A stretch of 33,398 nt of DNA from Actinomycetota bacterium (GTDB lineage Bacteria; Actinomycetota; Thermoleophilia; Gaiellales; Gaiellaceae). Position 1 is the first letter of the stretch, and each line of letters begins with the position of its first letter. Positions 14,688 through 21,767 of the stretch are shown piece by piece. The notes beneath the pieces are model-generated. The model did no database searches. It was not told the origin of the DNA and worked only from the letters and a program-made list of their open reading frames with translations. A program made the position numbers and the translations under genes. The DNA lies in contig JAIBJO010000010.1 in NCBI GenBank assembly GCA_020029615.1, positions 1 through 33,398 of the forward strand. Direction: 5' to 3'.

Positions 14688-15656
14688 GTGCAACCGCTCG
14701 CGGGGACACTCGTCGTCGACTTCACCCGCTACCTCCCGGGCGCGTACGCCACCCGCGAGCTCACGCGCCTTGGCGCACGCGCTGTGCGTGTCGAACCGCC
14801 TGAAGGCGACCCGATGCGAACCACAGCCGCGACGTGGGACGCAGCGCTTCGCAGAGGCACCGAGTCCGTCGTCTGCGAGCTACCTCGCGATGCGGTGTTC
14901 GCGAGAGCGCTCTGCTCGGGCGCCGACGTCGTGCTCGAAGGATTCAGGCCCGGAGTGGCCGCGCGGCTCGGGGTCGGGCCTGACGACGTCCCGCAGACCA
15001 CGGTCTACTGCTCGGTCACGGGCTTCGGAGATTCCGAAGCGCATCGATACCGGGCGGGCCATGACGTGAACTACCTCGGCTGGAGCGGGGTGCTGGAGGA
15101 CACGGCGCCCGAGCTCCCGCCGATCCAGGTCGCCGATCTCACGGCCGGAGCGCTCGGCGCGGTCACGCAAGTCCTCGCGGCACTTCTGGAACGTGCCCGA
15201 ACGGGCCGTGGGGCTCGGATCGTCGTCTCCATGGCCGCGCGCTCCCACGACCTCGTCGCCCACCGGCTCGGGGTCGAGCCCATCCCGCGCCTCCTGACCG
15301 GCGGGCTCGCCTGTTACCGCATGTACGCGACTCGGGACGGTCGTCACCTCACTGTCGGCGCGCTCGAGCCGAAGTTCTTTCGTCGGCTATGCGAGCTCGT
15401 CGATCGGCCGGAGCTTGCCGCACTGCACTACGACGAAAACCAGGAGGGACTCGCGACGGAACTGGCGGAGACATTCGTGCAGCGCAGCATGGCCGACTGG
15501 CTCGCGCACTTCGGTGACGAGGACGTGTGCGTGGGACCGGTCTGGACACGCGCCGAGGCTGCGAGTGTCTTCGGTGCCGTCCCAGAGGCCGAGTCGCACG
15601 TGGTGCCGCTGGGAGCACATACCGGCACGTGGCGGAGGGAGCTCGGGCACGCGTGA
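14688..15656 (+). CDS. class III CoA transferase family, alpha-methylacyl-CoA racemase-like
   Basis: About 322 residues of the CaiB/BaiF family. The closest motifs are those of alpha-methylacyl-CoA racemase (AMACR): GHDVNYLGWSGVL with its catalytic His, QVADLTAGAL with the catalytic Asp, GGLACYRMYATRDGRHLTVGALEPKFF with the conserved Glu, and LLERARTGRG. AMACR epimerises 2-methylacyl-CoA so that branched chains can enter beta-oxidation. The protein is somewhat shorter than most (about 360). GTG 14688 has TACGCT eight bases upstream; the upstream in-frame ATG would read through the operator. Divergent from tetR. Formyl- or other CoA transfer remains an alternative activity. Confidence 0.87.
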   Translation: MQPLAGTLVVDFTRYLPGAYATRELTRLGARAVRVEPPEGDPMRTTAATWDAALRRGTESVVCELPRDAVFARALCSGADVVLEGFRPGVAARLGVGPDDVPQTTVYCSVTGFGDSEAHRYRAGHDVNYLGWSGVLEDTAPELPPIQVADLTAGALGAVTQVLAALLERARTGRGARIVVSMAARSHDLVAHRLGVEPIPRLLTGGLACYRMYATRDGRHLTVGALEPKFFRRLCELVDRPELAALHYDENQEGLATELAETFVQRSMADWLAHFGDEDVCVGPVWTRAEAASVFGAVPEAESHVVPLGAHTGTWRRELGHA

Positions 15657-15687
15657 GGCACCTTGCGGCTCTGGCCACGAGGTGAGC

Positions 15688-16368
15688 TCAGATGACCGTC
15701 AAGCCGAGTGCAGCGGGGAGCGCGAGAAGAGAATCGATCCGGTCCGGCGCCTCGGGCCGGACACCGTCGCGATCGAGGAGGATCGCGCGGATTCCGAGTG
15801 CCCTAGCCCCCTCGATGTCGTCCTCGTAGCTGTCGCCCACCATCGCGACCTCGTCGGGTGCTGCGGCAAGTGCTTCCAGCGCCGCAACGAAGATCGAGGG
15901 GTGCGGCTTCACTCGCCCGTGCGCCTTCGAGCCCACGATCGCGTCGACTGCGAGATCGTGGTGCGACGCGAACTCGTCCAGGTCACGCTGACCGTTCGAG
16001 ATGAGTCCGATCTTCAGGTGGTGCCGGCGGAGCTCGGCGAGCACGGGCAATGCGTCCTCGTAGAGCGAGAAGTTCTCGTGGCGCTCCCACTCGCGCACCA
16101 TGTCCGTCGCGCAGGCGCGCGCGTCACCCGGGTCGCCGCCCATGCGAAGCACGATCTGCTCGGTGAAGGCGATCCAGATCTCCTCGTCGTGGACGAGCTC
16201 GTGGTTGCGCTGCAACGTCTCGATCGCCGCGGCTCGTGCGTACGAGTAGCGGTCGGGATCGAGCGTCAGCCCGTGTCGCTCCCCGACGCGCCTGTACCCC
16301 TCGGGCCCGAGCTCGGGCCCGGGCCGAAACAGCGTGAAGTCGACGTCGAAGAGAACAGCCCGGAGCAC
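15688..16368 (-). CDS. HAD-superfamily hydrolase
   Basis: A 226-residue HAD phosphatase with a helical cap. Motif I is FDVDFTLF (residues 7-14) with both aspartates, but Phe replaces the usual Gly of DxDGT. Motif II is LISNGQ, motif III KPHPSIF and motif IV VGDSYEDDIEGA. The order resembles haloacid dehalogenase/pyrimidine 5'-nucleotidase (YjjG-like) proteins, so a nucleotide or sugar phosphate substrate is plausible but unproven. GTG 16368 follows TATTCT by seven bases, the leaderless spacing. It is convergent with the CoA-transferase gene and lies downstream of, and in the same direction as, tRNA-Pro. Confidence 0.88.
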   Translation of the reverse strand: MLRAVLFDVDFTLFRPGPELGPEGYRRVGERHGLTLDPDRYSYARAAAIETLQRNHELVHDEEIWIAFTEQIVLRMGGDPGDARACATDMVREWERHENFSLYEDALPVLAELRRHHLKIGLISNGQRDLDEFASHHDLAVDAIVGSKAHGRVKPHPSIFVAALEALAAAPDEVAMVGDSYEDDIEGARALGIRAILLDRDGVRPEAPDRIDSLLALPAALGLTVI

Positions 16369-16496
16369 GGGACAGAGAATAGGTCGCGATCAGAGCGAAC
16401 CGAGTAGTCGGCCAGGCCGGAGGCCGAAGGGCGATTCACTCGCCCGCAGGCCTGGCGAACGCGTCACTCGCACCCGACGCCAAGGGAAGGGGGGCA

Positions 16497-16527
16497 GGCG
16501 GGGGGAAACCGCAGGTTTCCCCCCGCC
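16497..16527 (-). terminator. perfect 14-bp hairpin downstream of tRNA-Pro
   Basis: Arms 16497-16510 and 16514-16527 are perfectly complementary (GGCGGGGGGAAACC and its complement) around a 3-base loop. It lies six bases after the tRNA 3' end in the direction of tRNA transcription and probably terminates or processes that transcript. No T tract follows outside the stem. The stretch 16369-16496 holds no gene apart from the HAD promoter. Confidence 0.55.
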
Positions 16528-16532
16528 CGAAA

Positions 16533-16606
16533 TCGGGGTGCCCAGATTTGAACTGGGGGCCTCTCCGACCCGAACGGAGCGCGCTACCAGGCTGCGCCAC
16601 ACCCCG
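16533..16606 (-). tRNA. tRNA-Pro, anticodon CGG
   Basis: The complement folds as a standard 74-base tRNA without encoded CCA. It has a 7-bp acceptor stem CGGGGTG/CACCCCG, a D arm GCGC/GCGC with loop AGCCTGGTA, an anticodon arm CTCCG/CGGAG with loop TTCGGGT (anticodon CGG, reading CCG), a T arm CCCAG/CTGGG with loop TTCAAAT, and discriminator A. All stems are fully paired. CCG is a frequent proline codon in a genome this GC-rich. Confidence 0.95.
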
Positions 16607-16650
16607 AGCGCGGCATAGGCTACCGGCTGCCAATAGGCGTGGCGGAGCCG

Positions 16651-16680
16651 TTGCACGGGCCGGTGGACCCGCAGTATGCT
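16651..16680 (+). promoter_or_regulatory. sigma-70-type promoter of the small HTH-like gene
   Basis: TTGCAC (16651-16656), an 18-base spacer and TATGCT (16675-16680) make the clearest housekeeping promoter in the window. Transcription would start near 16687, leaving a leader of about 113 bases before ATG 16800. This contrasts with the leaderless genes around it. Confidence 0.65.
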
Positions 16681-16705
16681 CAGACCGTGACGGAAGCTCT
16701 CGAGA

Positions 16706-16779
16706 GGCGGGACGGTTGACCCGCCCGACAAGAGAATGACCAGAGCCCGACTGCGCAAATCGTGCTGGCGGGCTTTTTT
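16706..16779 (+). promoter_or_regulatory. structured leader with intrinsic terminator (possible attenuator)
   Basis: Hairpin 1 pairs GGCGGG (16706-16711) with CCCGCC (16720-16725). Hairpin 2 pairs AGCCCG (16744-16749) with CGGGCT (16769-16774), with an inner GCGC/GTGC stem, and runs into six Ts (16774-16779): a canonical terminator. GGCGGG recurs at 16767-16772, so CCCGCC of hairpin 1 could instead pair with the terminator's 3' arm. The folds are therefore mutually exclusive. The terminator ends eight bases before a strong Shine-Dalgarno sequence, an arrangement typical of attenuators or riboswitches. No known riboswitch class is recognised. Confidence 0.55.
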
Positions 16780-16799
16780 GTTGCCCGAAGGAGGTACCG

Positions 16800-16976
16800 A
16801 TGGCGAACCACCTGACGCCTGAAGAGCTCGCGAAGGAGCTCGGGATGGACCGAGACGAGGTCATCCGCATCTGCGTCGAGGAAGGCGTGCCGATCTACCA
16901 AGGCAAGATCGACAAGACGCTGTTCCAGGCGTCACACGAGGCCGTCGCGGCGGGAGCTTCGTCAACGCAGTCCTGA
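16800..16976 (+). CDS. 58-residue helix-turn-helix-like small protein
   Basis: A short gene with the best Shine-Dalgarno site in the window, AAGGAGGT at 16788-16795, four bases before ATG 16800. The protein begins MANHLTPEELAKELGM and continues with DEVIRICVEEGVPIY and GKIDKTLFQ. The LTPEELAKELGM-DRDEVIRICVEEGV part reads as a helix-turn-helix like those of MerR/excisionase proteins or the IF2 N-terminal module. It is too short for an effector domain. It follows a promoter and structured leader with an intrinsic terminator, so expression is likely conditional or attenuated. The glyoxalase-like gene follows after 28 bases and may be co-transcribed. No firm family; function unknown. Confidence 0.75.
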   Translation: MANHLTPEELAKELGMDRDEVIRICVEEGVPIYQGKIDKTLFQASHEAVAAGASSTQS

Positions 16977-17004
16977 CGCGCGCGACGAGTCGGCGCGACG
17001 CGCG

Positions 17005-17646
17005 GTGTCGCCGAAGCCGATGATCGAGCTCGATCACGTCGTGGTCGCCGTGCTCGACCTCGACGACGGATCGCGCGCCCTCGCCGAGAAGCATGGGCTC
17101 AGCACGCTTCCAGGTGGTCGCCACCCCAGCTGGGGGACGGCGGCCAACCGGATCGTGCCGCTCGGTAGGGCTTTTCTCGAGCTTGTTGCAGTCGTGGACG
17201 AGCGGAAGTCGGCGCGGAGCGCGTTCGGACGCTGGGTCTCGTCGGGTGCGACTGCTACCGGGGCTCCGATCGGCTGGGCAGTGCGCCCGGTGAACCTCGA
17301 CGTGACCGCGAGCAGACTCGGGTTGGTCGTGCAGCACGGCTCGCGCATCAAGCCGGATGGTCGCGTCCTACGCTGGCGCGCGGCAGGCATCGACGAGGCC
17401 GCGAGCGACCCTTCGCTTCCGTTCTTCGTCGAATGGGCCGCTGCCTCGACCTTCCCGGGCTCGCTTCCAGCCGGCACGACGCCGGCAGCCTCGATCTCGC
17501 GCATCGATCTCGAGGGAAACCCCGAGCAGCTGAGACACTGGCTCGACGACCACTCGTCCCTCCCGCTTCGCGTTCGGCCGGGCCGCAGCGCAGTCAGACG
17601 GGTGGTCCTCGCGTCCGCAGCCGGCGAGATCGCCCTCGGCGGCTAA
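17005..17646 (+). CDS. glyoxalase-like (VOC superfamily) domain protein
   Basis: A 213-residue protein resembling the Glyoxalase_3-like domain (PF13468 type). The opening IELDHVVVAVLDLDDGSRALAEKHGL is the usual beta-alpha start with the metal-ligand His. GRHPSWGTAANRIVPLGRAFLELVAV is the paired strand with the ligand Glu. A second, more divergent half ends with RIDLEGNPEQLRHWL. Members include uncharacterised lyases and dioxygenase-like proteins; no activity can be assigned. Starts GTG 17005 and ATG 17020 are both possible, and neither has a clear ribosome site. It probably belongs to the transcript of the small HTH-like gene. Its stop overlaps that of the convergent ku gene. Confidence 0.78.
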   Translation: MSPKPMIELDHVVVAVLDLDDGSRALAEKHGLSTLPGGRHPSWGTAANRIVPLGRAFLELVAVVDERKSARSAFGRWVSSGATATGAPIGWAVRPVNLDVTASRLGLVVQHGSRIKPDGRVLRWRAAGIDEAASDPSLPFFVEWAAASTFPGSLPAGTTPAASISRIDLEGNPEQLRHWLDDHSSLPLRVRPGRSAVRRVVLASAAGEIALGG

Positions 17647-18497
17647 CGGGCCTTGCTTCGCGCCCTCGACTTCGCGCGAGCGGCAGGCTTCTCGGCGTCG
17701 GCCGGCTTGCCCTTCGCTGCAGCGACGCTCGCCTTCAGCGCTTCCATCAGGTCGATCACCGGCGCCACCACCACGGGCTCGGGCACCGCGAGCTCCTCAC
17801 CGCTCATCTTGGCCTCGAGCAGGGCCTTGAGGTCGCGGCGATACTCGCTCACGAGCTCGGATGGCTCGAACTCGCCTTCGAGAGTCTCGATCACCTGACG
17901 AGCCAGGTCGAGCTCGGACTTCTTGACCGCAGTGCCTTCGACGGCTTCGGAGATCTCCGCCTGCGAGTGCACGTCCTCAGCGAGAAACAGCGTCTCGAGC
18001 GCGAGCGCGTCACCCTTCGCACGGACGAGGCAGAGGCTCTCGCGGCCGGAGCGGATGAAACGCCCGATCCCAGCCGTCCCCGTCTGTTGCATCGCTTCGA
18101 GCAGCAGGACGTACGGGCGGCGCTGCGCCGTTCCCGATGCGGGCACGAGGAAGTACGTGCGATCGAAGTACACGGGATCGACGGTCTCCTCCTGCACGAA
18201 CCTCGTGATCTCGATGGAACGCGAGTCGTCGGCGCGCTCGATGGCCTCGAGGTCCGAGTCCTCCACGATCAAGAACTGCCCCTTCGTCACCTCGAATCCG
18301 CGGACGATCTCGTCCTGCGTGACCTCGCGATCGTGAGTCGGGCACCACCGCTTCTGCTTGATGGGCGTAGAGCACTCGCGGTGAAGCAGCCGAAACGAGA
18401 CGTCCGACTGGCGCGCAGCAGGCTTCGTCGCCGGAGCGAGGCCGACCGGGATCGAGACCAGGCCGAAGCTGAGCGAGCCGTTCCAGGTTGTGCGCAT
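17643..18497 (-). CDS. ku: Ku protein (bacterial non-homologous end joining)
   Basis: Bacterial Ku forms a homodimeric ring on double-strand DNA ends and recruits LigD. The 284-residue protein begins with the invariant MRTTWNGSLSFGLVSIPV and contains the core barrel with the CPTHDREV zinc-knuckle-like segment, DRTYFLVP, and the conserved SELDLARQVIETLEGEF near the end of the core. It ends in a Lys/Ala/Arg-rich tail typical of DNA-binding Ku extensions. ATG 18497 is fixed by the family N-terminus and by TACCCT seven bases upstream. No ligD lies in this window; the ligase encoded at 23538-25547 is the replicative NAD type. Divergent from the acyl-CoA ligase gene. Confidence 0.95.
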   Translation of the reverse strand: MRTTWNGSLSFGLVSIPVGLAPATKPAARQSDVSFRLLHRECSTPIKQKRWCPTHDREVTQDEIVRGFEVTKGQFLIVEDSDLEAIERADDSRSIEITRFVQEETVDPVYFDRTYFLVPASGTAQRRPYVLLLEAMQQTGTAGIGRFIRSGRESLCLVRAKGDALALETLFLAEDVHSQAEISEAVEGTAVKKSELDLARQVIETLEGEFEPSELVSEYRRDLKALLEAKMSGEELAVPEPVVVAPVIDLMEALKASVAAAKGKPADAEKPAARAKSRARSKAR

Positions 18498-18504
18498 GTG
18501 CTGA

Positions 18505-18510
18505 AGGGTA
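18505..18510 (-). promoter_or_regulatory. -10 element of a leaderless ku transcript
   Basis: TACCCT (complement of 18505-18510) ends seven bases before ATG 18497, and no Shine-Dalgarno sequence is present. Confidence 0.55.
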
Positions 18511-18596
18511 TTCCACAGGAGGTGCCATGCCGAAGCCTGGCACCGGTTGTCTGGGACCAAGGAGGTTCGACCTAAAACCGCGAACACCTTCCGGGC

Positions 18597-18602
18597 TAAG
18601 CT
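18597..18602 (+). promoter_or_regulatory. -10 element fixing the acyl-CoA ligase start
   Basis: TAAGCT ends seven bases before GTG 18610, which identifies that codon as the probable leaderless start. Two strong Shine-Dalgarno-like sequences further up (18517-18523 and 18559-18565) have no in-frame start at a useful distance. Confidence 0.55.
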
Positions 18603-18609
18603 CAGAAAA

Positions 18610-20448
18610 GTGGCCGAGACGGTTTCCGCCGCACGCGAGCCTCGTCGTTCGGATCAGAGCCGGACGATCGCCCGGCTGTGGCGCGACGCGGTCGGCACGC
18701 AGCGCTCGGGGGCTGCTTACCTGGTCGAGACCGAGGACGGTTGGCGCGAGGTCTCTTGGAGCGACGCCGACGAGCGCGTGCGCGCGTACGCCAACGGGCT
18801 GCTCGCACGAGGTGTCCGCAAGGGCGACACATTCGCGCTCCTGGCGCGAAACACGCTCGACTGGGCGCTGCTCGACTTCGCGCTGGCGCACATCGGCGCC
18901 GTAGGGATACCCGTATACGCGTCGAGCTCGGCGCGCGACGTCGGCTATCTCCTCGCTCATTCGGAGGCAAGCGGGATCGTCTGCGAGGACGCCGGGCAAT
19001 TGGCGAAGGTCGAAGACGTCGCGAGTGAGCTCCGTTCCCTGCAACACGTGCTGACGTATCACGATCTCGAGAGCCTTGCCACGCACGGGCGCAACTTCGC
19101 GACTGCCAACCCGGGCGCGCTCGACGAAGCCACCGATGCGATCGGCGAGGAGGACCTCTTCACGATCATCTACACGTCCGGCACGACCGGCCCGCCGAAG
19201 GGCTGCATGCTCTCGAACCTCAACTACTACGAGATGGCGAGCGTCGTCGACCGAATGGAGACGACGTATTACCGCGAGGACGACGTCATGCTCCTCTACC
19301 TTCCACTGGCGCACAACTACGGGAGGCTGATGCTGCTCCTAGGAGCGCACGTCGGCTTCACCATCGCGTTCCTCGCGGATCCGCTCCGTGTCGCCGAGGC
19401 ACTCCCGCAGGTTCGCCCTATGTTGCTGCCGAGCGTTCCCCGCGTCTACGAGAAGGTGCACTCGGCGGTTCTCGCGCGATTCGACGCGGCGACGGGCACC
19501 AAGAGACGCCTCATCGACTGGGCACTCCCCATCGGCCGCGAGGTCAGCCACCTCGAGAGCGAGGGCAGGCCCATACCAGGACCCCTACGGGTGAAGCACC
19601 GCATCGCCGATCGACTCGTGTTCAGCAAGGTCCGTGCGCCGTTCGGCGGGCGTCTCCGCATGCCTGGCTCGGGAGGGGCTCCTTTGGCCAAGGACATCAT
19701 CGAGTTCTTCGACGCGATCGGGCTTCGCATCACGGAGGGCTACGGGCTCACCGAGTGCACGACCGCCTGCAGCACGAATCGACCCGACCTCTATCGCTTC
19801 GGCTCCGTCGGGCAGCCGTTGCCGGGCTTTGAGATCCGGATCGCCCCCGACGGCGAGATCGAGATTCGCTCGGACACGGTCTTCCAGGGGTACTACAAGG
19901 ATCCCGAGGCAACGGCTGCCGTGCTCGGCGAAGACGGTTGGCTCAAGACCGGCGACATCGGCGAGCTCGACGGGGACGGCTTCCTCCGTATCACCGATCG
20001 CAAGAAGGACATCCTGGTCACCGCGGGCGGAAAGAACGTCGCTCCTCAGAACATCGAGAACGACCTGAAGATGTCGAAGTACGTCTCCCAGGCACTCGTC
20101 GTCGGCGACAAGCGCCCCTATGTCGCAGCGCTCGTCACACTCGAGCCGGACGAGATCGTCCGCTGGGCGACGGCCGAGGGCATCGAGGGCGACGTCGCCT
20201 CGCTGGCCGACGACGAGCGGGTGCGTTCGCTGCTCCAGGAGGTTGTCGACGAAGCGAACCGCGAGCGCTCACGCTTCGAGCAGGTGAAGCGGTTCGCGAT
20301 CCTCCCACGCGACTTCACGATGGCCGAGGGCGAAATCACGCCGACGCTCAAGCTCCGGCGACGCGCCGTGCAGGACCACTTTGCGGCCGAGATCGAAGGG
20401 CTCTACGCCCGGCCGTACACCGAGCCCACGCAGGATTTCGGAGGCTAG
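18610..20448 (+). CDS. long-chain fatty acid--CoA ligase (AMP-binding)
   Basis: Activates fatty acids through an acyl-adenylate to acyl-CoA. The 612-residue protein is an ANL-superfamily enzyme of the FadD15/bacterial ACSL type. The P-loop is YTSGTTGPPKG, followed by LPLAHNYGR, the adenine-binding EGYGLTEC, the GWLKTGDIGELDGDGFL hinge Asp, the ITDRKKDILVTAGGKNVAP core and the A10-like lysine near TPTLKLRR. The long spacing after the P-loop and the VKHRIADRLVFSKVR segment mark long-chain rather than acetate ligases. GTG 18610 is preferred; a TTG at 18547 would add 21 poorly conserved residues. It supplies acyl-CoA for the dehydrogenases encoded upstream. Confidence 0.93.
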   Translation: MAETVSAAREPRRSDQSRTIARLWRDAVGTQRSGAAYLVETEDGWREVSWSDADERVRAYANGLLARGVRKGDTFALLARNTLDWALLDFALAHIGAVGIPVYASSSARDVGYLLAHSEASGIVCEDAGQLAKVEDVASELRSLQHVLTYHDLESLATHGRNFATANPGALDEATDAIGEEDLFTIIYTSGTTGPPKGCMLSNLNYYEMASVVDRMETTYYREDDVMLLYLPLAHNYGRLMLLLGAHVGFTIAFLADPLRVAEALPQVRPMLLPSVPRVYEKVHSAVLARFDAATGTKRRLIDWALPIGREVSHLESEGRPIPGPLRVKHRIADRLVFSKVRAPFGGRLRMPGSGGAPLAKDIIEFFDAIGLRITEGYGLTECTTACSTNRPDLYRFGSVGQPLPGFEIRIAPDGEIEIRSDTVFQGYYKDPEATAAVLGEDGWLKTGDIGELDGDGFLRITDRKKDILVTAGGKNVAPQNIENDLKMSKYVSQALVVGDKRPYVAALVTLEPDEIVRWATAEGIEGDVASLADDERVRSLLQEVVDEANRERSRFEQVKRFAILPRDFTMAEGEITPTLKLRRRAVQDHFAAEIEGLYARPYTEPTQDFGG

Positions 20449-20461
20449 CGCCCGGATTCGT

Positions 20462-21643
20462 CTAGAGCCGTCGGCCGCCGACCCAGGTACCGGCGTACCA
20501 CGAGTCGTACAAGCTCGAGATCTTGACGACGTCGCCGGTGTGGGGCGCGTGCACGAACTGGCCGCCGCCGATGTAGATCCCGGCATGGCCGAGCCCGTCG
20601 AAGAAGACGAGGTCTCCCGGCTCGAGCTGCTCCCGTGCGACCGGGGTCCCGTAGCCGAACTGCGACGCCGCATGATGGGGAAGCGACACACCCACCTGCG
20701 CGAAGACGTACATGATGAAACCGGAACAGTCGAAGCCGGTGGAGGGGCTCGATCCGCCCCATACGTACGGCACGCCGAGGTACTGGAGCGCAATGGGCAC
20801 GACGTGTGAGTAGCGGGCCGCCGGGACGTCCGCGACGTATGCCGGAGCGACATACGCGTCGTCGTAGCTCGCCTGCGCACTGTCGGCCTGCGCCTGCGCC
20901 TGAGCAGCCAGCTGCGCGGCCTGCGCACGAGCTCGTGCCTGCTGTGCCAGCGCTGCCTGGCGGGCTTGCTCTTCGGCCTGCAGCTGGGCTATCTCGTCCT
21001 TGACGGACGCGAGGAGTCGCTGCCGTTCGGCAAGGCGACCTTCGATCGATGCCTTCTGTGCGGCGCGGTCGGCGACGACTCTTGCCTGATCGGCACGTGC
21101 GTCGCGCAGCTGCGCGCGGCGCGTCTCGACCTCCTTGCGGTACTTCTTGACGGCCTTCAGGATTCTTGCGTCCTGGCTCGACACTCGCTCGATCGCATCG
21201 AGCCGGGCGATGATGTCGTCGAGGCTCCGCGAGCCGAGGATCACCTCGAGCGTGGAGTCGCCTTCCCCGTAGACGTAGAGGTCACGAAGACGCTGCGCGA
21301 TCCGCCCTTGCGCGACGACGAGGCTCCTGCGTGCGGCGACGAGGTGCTTCCCGTTCGAGACGAGGTCCTGGTCGATCCGATCGAGCTCGATGTTCGCGTA
21401 GTTGTACGCCTCGATCGACTTCGCGAGACTCGAATCGAGCTGCTGGACCTCCGCCATGACGGCCTGCGCCTGCTCACGCTTCGATCCGATGGGGTCTGCT
21501 GCCGCGGGTCCAGCGGCGAGCAGCAGCGCGGCGGACAACGCCGCGAGCAATACGGCTATCGGCATCCGTCCGGGTCTCGGGCCTCCCCTGTCAGCCCCTT
21601 CTTGGTCCCGAACCGATCCGCCGGTGGCGGTCTGGCCCGTCAC
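20462..21643 (-). CDS. NlpC/P60 peptidoglycan endopeptidase with N-terminal coiled coil
   Basis: A 393-residue secreted wall hydrolase of the RipA/PcsB-like layout. A signal peptide has its hydrophobic core at about 29-46 (cleavage near AAA-DP). A long coiled coil follows (about 52-225), then an Ala/Gln-rich linker and a C-terminal NlpC/P60 domain. The catalytic Cys is about 306 in FDCSG, the His is about 353 in GHAGIYIGGG, and a third polar residue is His near 365. It cleaves stem-peptide bonds, usually gamma-D-Glu to diamino acid, during cell separation; the coiled coil normally autoinhibits or docks to FtsEX. GTG 21643 with TAGGGT nine bases upstream. Three further wall genes follow or lie near. 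Confidence 0.93.
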   Translation of the reverse strand: MTGQTATGGSVRDQEGADRGGPRPGRMPIAVLLAALSAALLLAAGPAAADPIGSKREQAQAVMAEVQQLDSSLAKSIEAYNYANIELDRIDQDLVSNGKHLVAARRSLVVAQGRIAQRLRDLYVYGEGDSTLEVILGSRSLDDIIARLDAIERVSSQDARILKAVKKYRKEVETRRAQLRDARADQARVVADRAAQKASIEGRLAERQRLLASVKDEIAQLQAEEQARQAALAQQARARAQAAQLAAQAQAQADSAQASYDDAYVAPAYVADVPAARYSHVVPIALQYLGVPYVWGGSSPSTGFDCSGFIMYVFAQVGVSLPHHAASQFGYGTPVAREQLEPGDLVFFDGLGHAGIYIGGGQFVHAPHTGDVVKISSLYDSWYAGTWVGGRRL

Positions 21644-21767
21644 AAGTGCCGCACCCTAGCAGCCTCGACGGATGGCTGCAACCTTCAACAAAAGCCAAAA
21701 TCTCTGCAAAACAGGGCTTCGCCTGCTCGCACAAGCCTCGGCACTGTGGTAGGGTCGGCACTTCGTG
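21641..21767. promoter_or_regulatory. divergent promoters of two wall genes with a shared motif
   Basis: Both starts carry TAGGGT nine bases before a GTG, and both have the bases CGGCACTT in between (minus: complement of 21653-21658 to GTG 21643; plus: 21750-21755 to GTG 21765). On the minus strand TTGCAG lies 17 bases before TAGGGT, a good -35. The roughly 120-base gap holds no gene and no recognisable riboswitch. Confidence 0.5.

Noticed and set aside
15688-16368. The HAD protein as a pseudogene because motif I reads DVDFT rather than DxDGT
   Set aside because: Both catalytic aspartates and motifs II-IV are intact and the frame is complete; the Gly position tolerates change in this superfamily.
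18517-18565. Two Shine-Dalgarno-like sequences (AGGAGGT and AAGGAGG) and ATG 18527 as the start of the acyl-CoA ligase
   Set aside because: ATG 18527 is out of frame with the ligase and the second site has no start codon behind it. TAAGCT seven bases before GTG 18610 gives a consistent start without assuming a frameshift.
21644-21764. A c-di-AMP (ydaO-type) riboswitch before the NlpC/P60 gene, as known for wall hydrolases in Actinobacteria
   Set aside because: The gap of about 120 bases lacks the conserved ydaO core sequences, and the -10 element is only nine bases from the start codon, leaving no room for a leader.
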